Assembly (NCBI RefSeq): GCF_014396585.1
Contig: NZ_CP060717.1
Coordinates: 2,046,001-2,110,000 of the forward strand
DNA length: 64,000 nt
Direction of reading: 5' to 3'
From: Sphingomonas rhizophila
Lineage (GTDB): Bacteria; Pseudomonadota; Alphaproteobacteria; Sphingomonadales; Sphingomonadaceae
This document shows, piece by piece, positions 46,445 through 55,017 of this stretch (the first letter of the stretch is position 1; each line of letters begins with the position of its first letter). The translations under genes and the position numbers were made by a program. Below the pieces are notes generated by a model, which saw nothing but the letters and a program-made list of their open reading frames with translations, was not told the DNA's origin and did no database searches.

Positions 46445-47394
46445 TTCCGCTTCGCGCCGCAGCCCGTGCCCCGGCCAGCATCGGCAACATCGGCGTCGGT
46501 TTCGACATTCTTGGCCAGGCTTTTGCCGCCGCCCACGATGTCGTCATCGCCGAGCGGCAGGAGGCTCCCGGCGTCCGCCTGGGATCGGTCAGCGGCCTGG
46601 TCGACTCACTGCCCGGGGCCGTCGAAGCCAATACCGCGCTCGCCGCCGCCCACGCCTTGCTTCAAGCGACAATGAATCCCTTCGGCGTCCGCCTGTCGAT
46701 CGAAAAGGGCGTGCCCCTGTCGGCCGGCCTGGGCGGGTCGGCGGCCTCCGCGGTGGCCGCCGTTGCAGCGGTCAACGCCCTGCTGCCCGTCCCCTACGCC
46801 ACAGCTGAGCTGCTACCGTTCGCGCTGGAGGGCGAACGTGTCGCGTCCGATCCGCCCCCCTGGGACAATGTCATCGCCAGCCTGCTCGGCGGTATCGTTC
46901 TGTGCGCGCGTGAAGCACCCCCGCTGGTCCAGCGGCTGCCCGCCCCGGCAGGGGTGGTCGCGGTCCTGTTCCATCCCGACCGGAAGACCGAGACCCGAAT
47001 GGCCCGCTCGATTCTGTCGGCGGAGGTGCCGATGGCGACGGCGGTCGAACACGGCCGCCGGGTGGCTGCGTTCGTGGCCGGCTGCTCCACCGGCGACGTC
47101 GCCCTGCTTCGCGCCGGGCTCCAGGACGTGCTGGTGGAGCCGCAGCGCGAGCATCTCCTTCCTGCGTTGCGGTCGGTGAAGGCTGCGGCGTCGACCGCGG
47201 GTGCCCTCGGTTGCTCCTTCTCGGGCTCCGGCCCGTCGGTGTTCGCCTGGGCGCTCGCCCAGGACGCCGATGAAGTCGAGCGGGCAATGGCGAGGGCGTT
47301 TCGCGACGCAGGTGTCGACGCCCACGCCTATCGCGCACCGGTCCCGTCCGACGGAGTATCTCTGATCCCGGTCGAGGAAGCGCTGTCGTCATGA
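46441..47394 (+). CDS. thrB: Homoserine kinase (GHMP family)
   Basis: A 317-residue GHMP kinase. The substrate motif APASIGNIGVGFDILGQA is near the start; the ATP loop PLSAGLGGSAASAVAAV is at about 97-113; a C-terminal GCSFSGSGPSVFAW glycine-rich motif completes the fold. It phosphorylates homoserine. Many alphaproteobacteria use an unrelated choline-kinase-like ThrB, so a GHMP enzyme here is unusual. Start and stop overlap thrA and thrC by four bases each (ATGA), so the three are translationally coupled. Confidence 0.93.
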   Translation: MIPLRAAARAPASIGNIGVGFDILGQAFAAAHDVVIAERQEAPGVRLGSVSGLVDSLPGAVEANTALAAAHALLQATMNPFGVRLSIEKGVPLSAGLGGSAASAVAAVAAVNALLPVPYATAELLPFALEGERVASDPPPWDNVIASLLGGIVLCAREAPPLVQRLPAPAGVVAVLFHPDRKTETRMARSILSAEVPMATAVEHGRRVAAFVAGCSTGDVALLRAGLQDVLVEPQREHLLPALRSVKAAASTAGALGCSFSGSGPSVFAWALAQDADEVERAMARAFRDAGVDAHAYRAPVPSDGVSLIPVEEALSS

Positions 47395-48668
47395 ACTTCG
47401 TTAGCACTCGCGGCGGCGCGAATCCGGTCAGCCTGAGCGACGCGATCCGCCGCGGGGCCGCACCCGATGGCGGGCTGTATTGTCCAACGGCCATCCCGCG
47501 GTGCGATGTCGCCAGCGCGGCGGGGCTAGCCCTGCCGGATTTTGCGGCGCGGTTCCTGGCACCCTACTTTGCCGGCGACCGGCTGGAACCGTTGCTCGGC
47601 GAAATCTGCGCGGAATCGCTCGCGATCGATACGCCCCTCGCGTCGCCGGATCCGCACCAGGCCGGGCTGTTCGCGCTCGAACTGTTCCATGGCCCGACCG
47701 GGGCCTTCAAGGATTTCGGCGCGCGTTTCCTAATGGCCTGTTACGACCGGCGCGCCGATGGCGATGAGCCGCTGAGCGTGCTGGCGGCAACCTCTGGCGA
47801 TACCGGTGGGGCGGTCGGTTGCGCGGCAGAGGGACGGGGCGGCCTGTCGACCGTCATCCTTTATCCCGAGGGTCGCGTTTCCCCCTTCCAGGAGCGGCAA
47901 CTGACCTGCTGGAGCGCGCCGGTGCGGGCGCTTCGGGTCGCTGGGGATTTCGACGACTGCCAGCGTCTGGTCAAGGCGGCCTTCGCCAACGAAGCGCTGA
48001 CGGCGAAGCATGGACTGACGTCGGCCAACTCGATCAACCTCGGCCGTTTGCTTCCGCAGGCGGCCTACCTCGCCCACGCCGTGCACCGACTTCATGCCCG
48101 GACCGGGGTCGAGCCCGGGCTCGTCATCCCCACCGGCAATCTGGGCCACGGCTTCGCCGCGCTGCTCGCCAGGGCCAGCGGAGCGCCTTTAGGCCCGCTG
48201 GTCCTCGCCACCAACGCCAATCGGACGCTGACGGAGTGGGACCGGACGGGAGAATATCGCCCGCGCCCTTCGCTCGCGACGATTGCCAACGCCATGGATG
48301 TCGGCGCGCCGAGCAATTTCGAGCGGCTGATCGACCTGCCCGCCGACCTTCGCGCCCTTCGCGTCGACCACGTCGAAGACGAGACCATTCGCGCCCGCAT
48401 CGTCGGTGATTTCGAGCGCAGCGGCTATCTCTGGTGTCCGCACTCGGCGGTCGCCGCGGAAACTTACGCCCGATTGAGCGATGCGGAGCGCGCCGGACGG
48501 CCATGGATTATCGCCGCCACCGCCCACCCCTACAAATTTTCCGACGTGATCGAACCGTTGATTGGTCAATCGATCGCCCCGCCGCCGGCTTTGGCGGCCA
48601 TCCTTGAGCGCCCGACGGAATCCCGTCGCATCGACGCGAGCCTTCAATCGCTGTCGGCGGCGCTATGA
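47391..48668 (+). CDS. thrC: Threonine synthase
   Basis: A 425-residue PLP enzyme. The N-terminal block is FVSTRGGANPVSLSDAIRRGAAPDGGLYCP. The PLP Lys lies in FHGPTGAFKDFGARF (near 107); the phosphate loop is ATSGDTGGAVG, followed by YPEGRVSPFQERQLT and IPTGNLGHGFAA. It belongs to the type II-like short-N-domain group. It converts phosphohomoserine to threonine, the last step of the pathway. The ATG overlaps the thrB stop. Confidence 0.95.
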   Translation: MNFVSTRGGANPVSLSDAIRRGAAPDGGLYCPTAIPRCDVASAAGLALPDFAARFLAPYFAGDRLEPLLGEICAESLAIDTPLASPDPHQAGLFALELFHGPTGAFKDFGARFLMACYDRRADGDEPLSVLAATSGDTGGAVGCAAEGRGGLSTVILYPEGRVSPFQERQLTCWSAPVRALRVAGDFDDCQRLVKAAFANEALTAKHGLTSANSINLGRLLPQAAYLAHAVHRLHARTGVEPGLVIPTGNLGHGFAALLARASGAPLGPLVLATNANRTLTEWDRTGEYRPRPSLATIANAMDVGAPSNFERLIDLPADLRALRVDHVEDETIRARIVGDFERSGYLWCPHSAVAAETYARLSDAERAGRPWIIAATAHPYKFSDVIEPLIGQSIAPPPALAAILERPTESRRIDASLQSLSAAL

Positions 48669-48762
48669 CTTGTGACCGTTCGGCACCAGTTAGGATCCCC
48701 CAATCTTGCCGCGCCGCACAATTATCTTGCCAAGCCGTTCGAATCCCATAGTTTGGACGACG

Positions 48763-48852
48763 ATGAACGCGACCTACCTTCGTCGATTTAGCCTCTTTAC
48801 GGGCCGGTACGCCTATCAGGCGTGCCGGACATGGACCGTTTCCTCCCGTTAA
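48763..48852 (+). CDS. Candidate aromatic-rich leader peptide upstream of the DAHP synthase fusion
   Basis: The gap 48669-48898 contains a 29-codon ORF with six aromatic residues: MNATYLRRFSLF, then TGRYAYQACRTWTVSSR (Tyr 5, 16, 18; Phe 9, 12; Trp 24). It ends TAA 46 bases before the fusion gene. A hairpin with 10-bp arms and one G-T pair (48804-48813 with 48819-48828) overlaps the Tyr codons 16 and 18. TTGCCA (48728-48733) and TAGTTT (48750-48755) could be a promoter that places the start site near the ATG. No T-tract terminator is visible, so any attenuation would have to be translational or Rho-dependent. Confidence 0.4.
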   Translation: MNATYLRRFSLFTGRYAYQACRTWTVSSR

Positions 48853-48898
48853 GATAGCGCTCTGCCCGACCGCGGATGAGCGCGCCGAGGCAGAAAAA

Positions 48899-50635
48899 AT
48901 GAACAAGCAGACCCCCATTCCCATCATCGGCACCGACGCCGACGAACTGTCCGCGCTTCGTCAGGACATCGATCGCATCGACGACCTGATCCTCGAATTG
49001 CTCGGCGAACGCGCCGCCGTCGCCGCGCGGATCGGCGCCGTGAAGCGCCAAGGCCCGTCGTCCCTTCCGGTGCGCCCGCAACGCGAGGCCGACATTCTCC
49101 GGCGCCTGTCGTCGCGGCATATCCTTCCCTCGCTCGACATCGGCCACATCTGGCGCGCCATCCTCAACAGCAGTGCACAGATCCAGCGGCCGCACAGCCT
49201 GGTGCTGTGGGCGCCGCCGGAGGCGCGGCTCGCCCTGCTCGACCTGGCGACCCGCGTCTACGGGGTCGGGATCACCCGCCACTGGGCGGAAAGCCGCGCC
49301 CAGGCGGTCGCCGAAGCGCGCGCCGGACAGGCCATCGCCCTGGTGGCGTGGACCGGCGAACTCGACACGCCCATCGACGGCCTCGACCTCATCGGCCAGC
49401 ATGAACTTGGCGATCCGGCGTCGCCTTGGGCCGCCGCGCTGGGCATCGTCGTCGAGCGCGACCAGCTGCCGAGCCCGCAGGACAATTGGGCGCCGATAAG
49501 CTGGCAATCGCGGCCGCATTGCCAAATCCCCGCCTATCACTCGCCGGCGCTGATGGCCGAAGTCGAAGCGCGCCTGTCCGCCGCCGACCCAGTGGTCAAC
49601 GTCGAATCGATCGTCGCCCTCAAACGGTCGGTCGCCGAGGCGCAGCGTGGCGAGCGGCTGATCCTCCAAGCCGGCGACTGCGCCGAACCGATCGATGCCA
49701 GCCTGGACGACGTGCAGGCGATGGCCAACCTGATCCTTCGCTGTGCCGACCACCTTCAAGAGGCGACCGGCAAGCCGGTCATCCGCATCGGCCGCATGGC
49801 CGGCCAGTACGCCAAGCCGCGGTCGACCATGGTCGAGGAAATCGACGGCCTGCTGCTCCCCGCCTATCGCGGCGACGCCGTCAATGGCCACACCGCCAGT
49901 TGGGGCCAGCGCAAGCCGGACCCGCGCCGGCTGGAAGTTGCCCTCAAGCAATCACGCCGGGTCGCCGGCTGGGTCGCCGAACAGGCCGCTCCGCTCCATG
50001 TCAGCCATGAGGCCCTGCTGCTTCCCTACGAAACCGCGCTGACCCGCCATGACCCCGCGACGGGCCGCTGGTGGAACCGGTCAGCGCACACGGTATGGCT
50101 GGGCGAGCGCACTCGCCAGATCGGCGGCGCGCATGTCGAATATCTGCGCGGGATCGCGAACCCGATCGGCATCAAGTGCGGCCCGTCGATGAACGGTGAC
50201 CACCTGATTGCCCTGCTCGACGCGCTGAACCCGCAGCGCGAAGAGGGCCGCATCATGCTCGTCGTCCGTTCGGGTGCCGGCAAGTCCGCTACCGCGATGC
50301 CGCCCCTGGTCGAGGCGGTGGCCTCATCCGGCCATCCGGTTGCATGGCTGGTTGACCCGATGCACGGCAATGGCCGCACCGTCGATGCCGCCAAGGTCCG
50401 CCTGATGGACGACATGCTCGCCGAGATTGCGGCCGCCGCGGGCGTTCTCCGCGCCGCCGGCGCGCACCTCGCGGGCATCCATCTCGAGGTGACCCCGCAG
50501 GACGTCGAGGAATGCGTCGACACGCTGGCCGACGCCAGCGGGCCACGCCGCTTCACCAGCATGTGCGATCCGCGCCTCAACCCGGCCCAGATGTACCGCG
50601 CGGTGGATGCCATGGCGCGGGAGATCGTCCGATGA
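48899..50635 (+). CDS. Chorismate mutase--class II DAHP synthase fusion
   Basis: A 578-residue protein in three parts. Residues 15-95 are an AroQ chorismate mutase (LSALRQDIDRIDDLILELLGERAAVA, then QREADILRRLSSRH). Residues about 100-195 form an alpha/beta-looking linker domain I do not recognise. From about 197 to the end is a class II DAHP synthase with all four expected metal ligands: Cys 261 in QAGDCAE, His 489 in DPMHGN, Glu 530 in HLEV and Asp 557 in CDPRLNP. RIGRMAGQYAKPRS, HVSHEALLLPYE and GERTRQIGGAHVEYL confirm the class. It makes DAHP at the entry of the shikimate pathway and prephenate further on. aroA overlaps its end. Confidence 0.88.
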   Translation: MNKQTPIPIIGTDADELSALRQDIDRIDDLILELLGERAAVAARIGAVKRQGPSSLPVRPQREADILRRLSSRHILPSLDIGHIWRAILNSSAQIQRPHSLVLWAPPEARLALLDLATRVYGVGITRHWAESRAQAVAEARAGQAIALVAWTGELDTPIDGLDLIGQHELGDPASPWAAALGIVVERDQLPSPQDNWAPISWQSRPHCQIPAYHSPALMAEVEARLSAADPVVNVESIVALKRSVAEAQRGERLILQAGDCAEPIDASLDDVQAMANLILRCADHLQEATGKPVIRIGRMAGQYAKPRSTMVEEIDGLLLPAYRGDAVNGHTASWGQRKPDPRRLEVALKQSRRVAGWVAEQAAPLHVSHEALLLPYETALTRHDPATGRWWNRSAHTVWLGERTRQIGGAHVEYLRGIANPIGIKCGPSMNGDHLIALLDALNPQREEGRIMLVVRSGAGKSATAMPPLVEAVASSGHPVAWLVDPMHGNGRTVDAAKVRLMDDMLAEIAAAAGVLRAAGAHLAGIHLEVTPQDVEECVDTLADASGPRRFTSMCDPRLNPAQMYRAVDAMAREIVR

Positions 50636-51951
50636 CCCCGGTGGGCTCCTACCGCGCGGCCGGGCGGCTCGCGGCCCGCAATGCCGGCCCGCTTCAGGGT
50701 GATATCAGCGTCCCGGGCGACAAGTCGATTTCGCATCGCGCGCTCATCCTCGGCGCGCTGGCCGAAGGCCGGACGACCGTGTCGGGCCTGCTCGAAAGCG
50801 CCGACGTACTCCGCACCGTCGCCGCGCTCCGCCAGTTCGGCATTGATGTGCGCCGCGAATGCGCCGACCGCTGGTCGATCGAAGGCCGCGCCTGGCGCAC
50901 CCCGTCGCAAGCGATCGACTGCGGCAACAGCGGCACCACCGCGCGCCTGCTCATGGGCGCCGCCGCCGGCCAGGGTGTCGGAGTCACGCTGGTCGGCGAC
51001 TCCTCGCTTCAATCGCGACCGATGCGGCGGGTGCTCGACCCGCTGTCGTCGATGGGCCTCGACGCCGACGGCTCATCCAGCCTGCCAGTCACCCTTCGTC
51101 CGTCCCAGCTTGGTGGCACCGCGCACCGGCTCGCCACCCCATCGGCGCAGGTCAAGTCGGCGATCCTCCTTGCCGGGCTGGGCACTTCCGATCGTGTCGA
51201 GGTCGAAGAACCGATGTCCTGCCGTGACCATACCGAGATCATGCTGGCCGAAATGGGCTGCGAGGTCCGCCGCGAAGGCTCCACCCTTTCGCTGGGCGAT
51301 CGCCGCCGTCTGTCGGGCACCAGCATCGACGTTCCCGCCGATCCGTCATCGGCCGCATTCCCGCTGATTGCGGCATGCGTCGTCCCGGGATCGAAGGTTC
51401 GCGCCGCCGGTATATCGGTCAATCCCACCCGGACCGGATGGATCGAAACGATGGTGGAGATGGGCGCGCGGATCAGCATCACCAACCGGCGCACCGTTAA
51501 CGGCGAGCCGCGGGGCGACCTCATCGCCGAACATGGTCCGCTGCGCGGCGTCACGGTTCCAGCCGAACGCATCCCGTCGATGGTCGATGAAGTCCCGATC
51601 CTGGCGATCGCCGCTGCCTGCGCCGCCGGGCGAACCATCTTCGAAGGTGTCGGCGAATTGCGCGTCAAGGAGAGCAACCGGCTCGACCGCATGGTCACGG
51701 GGCTGCGCGCCAACGGTGTCGACGCCCATGTCGACGGCGACTGCCTGATCGTCGAGGGCCGCGACCGCATTCCCGGCGGCGGCCGCATCGACACGCACGG
51801 AGACCACCGCATTGCGATGAGCTTCCTGGTCCTCGGCGCGGTCGCCGAAGCACCGGTGGAGGTCGATGAGGTCGAGATGATCGAGACCAGCTTCCCCGAC
51901 TTCCTCGACCTGATGGCGGCCCTGGGAGCGCGTTTTGACCGGCCCCGCTGA
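50632..51951 (+). CDS. aroA: 3-phosphoshikimate 1-carboxyvinyltransferase (EPSP synthase)
   Basis: A 439-residue enzyme. SVPGDKSISHRALILGALAEG, DCGNSGTTARLLMG, GDSSLQSRPMRRVLDPL, ATPSAQVKSAILLAGL, SCRDHTEIML and ERIPSMVDEVPILAIAAA are classical EPSPS blocks. It carries the signature set of class II enzymes (GDKS, RDHTE, SAQVK, NPTR). It also has Gly, not Ala, in NSGTTAR where the glyphosate-insensitive CP4 enzyme has Ala. The ATG overlaps the fusion gene stop (ATGA). Confidence 0.95.
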   Translation: MTPVGSYRAAGRLAARNAGPLQGDISVPGDKSISHRALILGALAEGRTTVSGLLESADVLRTVAALRQFGIDVRRECADRWSIEGRAWRTPSQAIDCGNSGTTARLLMGAAAGQGVGVTLVGDSSLQSRPMRRVLDPLSSMGLDADGSSSLPVTLRPSQLGGTAHRLATPSAQVKSAILLAGLGTSDRVEVEEPMSCRDHTEIMLAEMGCEVRREGSTLSLGDRRRLSGTSIDVPADPSSAAFPLIAACVVPGSKVRAAGISVNPTRTGWIETMVEMGARISITNRRTVNGEPRGDLIAEHGPLRGVTVPAERIPSMVDEVPILAIAAACAAGRTIFEGVGELRVKESNRLDRMVTGLRANGVDAHVDGDCLIVEGRDRIPGGGRIDTHGDHRIAMSFLVLGAVAEAPVEVDEVEMIETSFPDFLDLMAALGARFDRPR

Positions 51952-52483
51952 AGTCGCCGCTTTCCTGGGCGGACCTGGTTCCTTTTCGGAGGAGGCTCGC
52001 GAACGCTTCGTGCCCGACGCCACACCTCTGCCCTGCCACAATTTCGCGGAGGTTCGCCAGGCGGTGATCGACGGCCGGGCGGCGGTCGGCCTGCTGCCGG
52101 TGCGTAACAGCGCCATCGGCACCATCGCCGAAAATGCCGACCTGGCCGACGATCCGCGGGTCGCGATCGAACGGCAGGAGGCATTGCCGATCGAGCTGCA
52201 CCTGTGGACCCGGGAGGGCATCGGACGGAAGGAATTGAAGGCCGTCAGCAGCCACCCGGCCGCACTGGCCCAGTGCAGCACCTATCTCGGCCTGCTTCGG
52301 CTCCCGACGATCTGGGCCGAAAGCACGGGCGAAGCCGCCGCCGAGGTCGCCCGCTCTGCCGATCCCATCGCGGCCATCGCCGGTGAGCGGGCGGGGCGGG
52401 CCACCGGCCTCATCATGCTCGACAGTTCCGTCCAGGACGGCATTGGCAACGAGACGATCTTCGCGATCTTCCGCCGCGCCTGA
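51935..52483 (+). CDS. Short prephenate dehydratase-like protein (no ACT domain)
   Basis: A 182-residue protein starting with TTG inside the end of aroA (17-base overlap). AFLGGPGSFSEEARERFV, VGLLPVRNSAIGTIAEN and AVSSHPAALAQCSTYL match the prephenate dehydratase fold. The usual 'ENS' is RNS, and the usual catalytic 'TRF' near the end reads TIF (NETIFAIF): the Thr is kept but the Arg is not. The Phe-sensing ACT domain is missing. It may be an unregulated dehydratase (or act on arogenate), or have lost activity. Confidence 0.78.
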   Translation: MTGPAEVAAFLGGPGSFSEEARERFVPDATPLPCHNFAEVRQAVIDGRAAVGLLPVRNSAIGTIAENADLADDPRVAIERQEALPIELHLWTREGIGRKELKAVSSHPAALAQCSTYLGLLRLPTIWAESTGEAAAEVARSADPIAAIAGERAGRATGLIMLDSSVQDGIGNETIFAIFRRA

Positions 52484-52529
52484 CCGCTAATGATTGAGGC
52501 GCCAGACCAGTGCGCCTAAGCAGCCACCC

Positions 52530-53740
52530 ATGTCTGCCGCCCACGATCCGAGCGCGGAGGAGCGCAACGCCGGACTGCTGCTGATCGCTGCTTCCGCGAT
52601 CGCGCTGGTTCTCGCCAACTCTCCGCTGGCCGATGCCTGGCACCATTTGCTCGAGGCACCGCTCGGGATCGAGCTGCCCAGGATCGGCTTGCTGACCCCC
52701 CATCTGGTGGTTGCCGACGGCTTGATGGCGATCTTTTTCCTGCTCGTCGGGCTGGAGGTGAAGCGGGAATGGCTGGAAGGACGGCTGTCCACGCCGGCCC
52801 AGCGACGCCTGCCGATCCTCGCGGCGGCCGGCGGAATGGCGCTTCCTGCGCTGGTCTACCTGATCGCGGTCGACTTTGACTTTCCTGCGGCCCGCGGCTG
52901 GGCCATCCCGGCGGCAACCGACATTGCATTCGCGATCGGCGTCCTCGCTTTGCTTGGCAACCGGGCCCCACCGGCGATCAAGCTGTTGCTGGTGACGATC
53001 GCCATCGCGGACGATGTCGGCGCGGTCGCGATTATCGCGCTCGCCTACACGAACGACCTCAACGTCCTTGCCCTGGCCGTTGCCGCCGGCCTGACGGTTG
53101 CCATGATGGCCATGTCGCGCGCAGGGGTCCGGTCGCTTGCGCCCTACCTCGTCGGGTTCGGGCTTCTATGGCTGGCGGTGATGGCCAGCGGAATCCATGC
53201 CACCATCGCTGGTGTCGTTGCCGCAATCACGGTTCCGATCGGCACGGGTGAACAGCGCTCGCCGTTGAAGCATCTCGAACATGCCATCCACCCGTGGGTA
53301 ATGTTCGGGATCGTGCCTCTATTCGGGTTGGTAAGCGCCGGCGTGACCTTCCCGCATGGCGCCGCGGCCTTGCTGTCCCCGATCACCCTTGGCGTTGCGG
53401 CGGGGCTGTTCCTGGGCAAGCAGGTGGGTGTGTTCGGGGCGCTGTGGCTGGCGGTACGCGCCGGCTTCGCGGTCAAGCCCGAGGGGCTAGCTGGCCCCAG
53501 CTTTACGGCGCGGCGGTCCTGTGCGGCATCGGCTTCACCATGAGCCTGTTCATCGGCGCGCTCGCCTTTCCCGGCGCGGCCGACCAGATCGATGCCGCCA
53601 AGATCGGGACCTTGGCCGGGTCGTTAATGTCGGCCGTGGTCGGCTTCTTGCTGCTTCGAACGGCGAGCCCGGTCGCCGGCAGTCCGGAGGACATCGAGGA
53701 TGCCTCCGAAATCTTCGGCGGTGACACGCCGGACGACTAG
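52530..53740 (+). CDS. nhaA: Na+/H+ antiporter NhaA, broken by one 1-base deletion
   Basis: A polytopic protein with the NhaA pattern: [55 protein letters not shown] and [19 protein letters not shown], with the two transport Asp residues (IADDVGA). The frame breaks at the G run 53483-53486. With one more [34 protein letters not shown] follows and the protein has about 403 residues. It exports Na+ at alkaline pH. The convergent anti-sigma gene ends at its stop. Confidence 0.9.
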
Positions 53741-54447
53741 CGCCACCCGTTCTCCTGGGCGGCGCGCTCCGCCGCCGCGTCGAACGGTTCCCCGGCGATG
53801 CTTTCCTCGATCAGCGCGGCAAGCCGCGGATCTTCGCCCGCCGCCATGCGATAGTCGCCGCCCTGTCCGGCCTGGCCGCCGAACAGCCCCTTGACCTGCC
53901 ACTGGCCGCCCGCCCGGCACGCCAGCCCGCTCGACCCGGCAACGCCGGAAAAGCTTCGGCACAGGGCGCCTTCGCCATTGCGGAAGGTGAGGCCAATGCG
54001 CGGTCCGGCACCGCCCTGCTGCGCCGAGGCCAGCTGAGTGTCGAGCGCCCTCTCCAGCCCGGCGGCCGCGACCATCTGCCCCTGCACCGCCGCGACCGGC
54101 GAGTCCGATCCGCGGCCCGGGCCGACGATCGCACCGATGCCGAGGCCGAGAACCAGCGTCGCCGCCATCGCCGCCCACTGGGGCAGGCGGACCGGCACTT
54201 CGCGCCGTTCGTCACGCTTTGCCTTTGCCGCCGCGAAATCAACCGGCGCTTCCCCGATGCGGTCGGGCACCGGCGCATCCAGCAGGCCATTGAAGGCAAG
54301 GCGGAGCTTATCCTGCATCGCCCGATGCTCATGGGCGCGCCGCGCAAGGACAGGATCGGCAGCGACGGCGTCGGCGACCTGTCGGGCGGCGGAAGCCTCG
54401 AGCTCCCCGTCAAGCCATGCGAAAAAAGTCTCTTCGTCGATGGTCAT
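53737..54447 (-). CDS. Anti-sigma factor (membrane-spanning)
   Basis: A 236-residue protein starting [28 protein letters not shown], the N-terminal anti-sigma (zf-HC2/ASD-like) segment. It contains no obvious zinc-binding Cys/His pair. A single membrane helix lies at about 90-110 ([18 protein letters not shown]). The C-terminal periplasmic part has two Cys (LCRSFSG and LACRAGG) that could pair. It would hold the sigma factor until a cell-envelope signal is sensed. I chose the ATG at 54447; a GTG nine bases upstream would overlap the sigma stop. Confidence 0.85.
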   Translation of the reverse strand: MTIDEETFFAWLDGELEASAARQVADAVAADPVLARRAHEHRAMQDKLRLAFNGLLDAPVPDRIGEAPVDFAAAKAKRDERREVPVRLPQWAAMAATLVLGLGIGAIVGPGRGSDSPVAAVQGQMVAAAGLERALDTQLASAQQGGAGPRIGLTFRNGEGALCRSFSGVAGSSGLACRAGGQWQVKGLFGGQAGQGGDYRMAAGEDPRLAALIEESIAGEPFDAAAERAAQENGWR

Positions 54448-54448
54448 G

Positions 54449-54943
54449 TCATTCACCCAACAATTCGAGGAGCGCGGTGCGCCCGCGCGCGAGACGGCTG
54501 GAAATAGTACCGATGGGCAGGTCGAGTACCTCCGACGCCTCGCGATAGCCGAGCCCGTCGATGAGGATCAGCGCAATCACTTCCCGCTGTTCGTCCGGCA
54601 ATTTCTGCATCGCCTTCATCGCTGTCGACAGGTCGAGGGAGGCCTCGATCCCCGGCGTCGGATCCTGACCGACCAGTTCGCCCGCTTCGGCCGGGGCATG
54701 ATGTTTGTCCCGCCGACCGCGTGATCGGACCGTGTCGATCCACAGGTTGCGGGTGATCCGGAAGATCCAGGAATCGAACCGCGATCCGACTTGCCACTGG
54801 TCGCAACTGGCCATCGCCCGCATCGCGACGTCCTGCACCAGGTCGTCGGCATCGGCGGCGTCGCGGCTCAGCGAATAGGCGAAGCGGCGCAGCCGCGGCC
54901 AGTGCTCGCGGAGCTGCGCTTCGAGTTCGGATCGAGATGCCAT
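54449..54943 (-). CDS. ECF sigma factor
   Basis: A 164-residue sigma70 factor of ECF type. Region 2 reads LRRFAYSLSRDAADADDLVQDVAMRAM and RFDSWIFRITRNLWIDTVRSRGRR. Region 4 is MQKLPDEQREVIALILIDGLGYREASEVLDLPIGTISSRLARGRTAL. No extra domains. It is divergent from a subtilase and Gly-rich protein, with a palindrome between. Co-transcribed with its anti-sigma factor. Autoregulation and control of the divergent genes are the usual arrangement. Confidence 0.92.
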   Translation of the reverse strand: MASRSELEAQLREHWPRLRRFAYSLSRDAADADDLVQDVAMRAMASCDQWQVGSRFDSWIFRITRNLWIDTVRSRGRRDKHHAPAEAGELVGQDPTPGIEASLDLSTAMKAMQKLPDEQREVIALILIDGLGYREASEVLDLPIGTISSRLARGRTALLELLGE

Positions 54944-54960
54944 TTACCCTCATGACGGAT

Positions 54961-54984
54961 GAAACGTGGCCCACTGGTCGTTTC
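54961..54984. promoter_or_regulatory. GAAACG-N12-CGTTTC palindrome between the sigma factor and subtilase genes
   Basis: In the 74-base divergent gap, GAAACG (54961-54966) and CGTTTC (54979-54984) are a perfect inverted repeat with 12 bases between. Because it is symmetric, the same motif faces both genes. ECF promoters commonly have a GAAC-like -35 and a CGTT-like -10 box, but usually with a longer spacer. It is therefore either an overlapping pair of ECF promoter halves or an operator. Confidence 0.45.
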
Positions 54985-55017
54985 TTCCCAAACACTGCTA
55001 ATTAAAAAGGAATGTCG

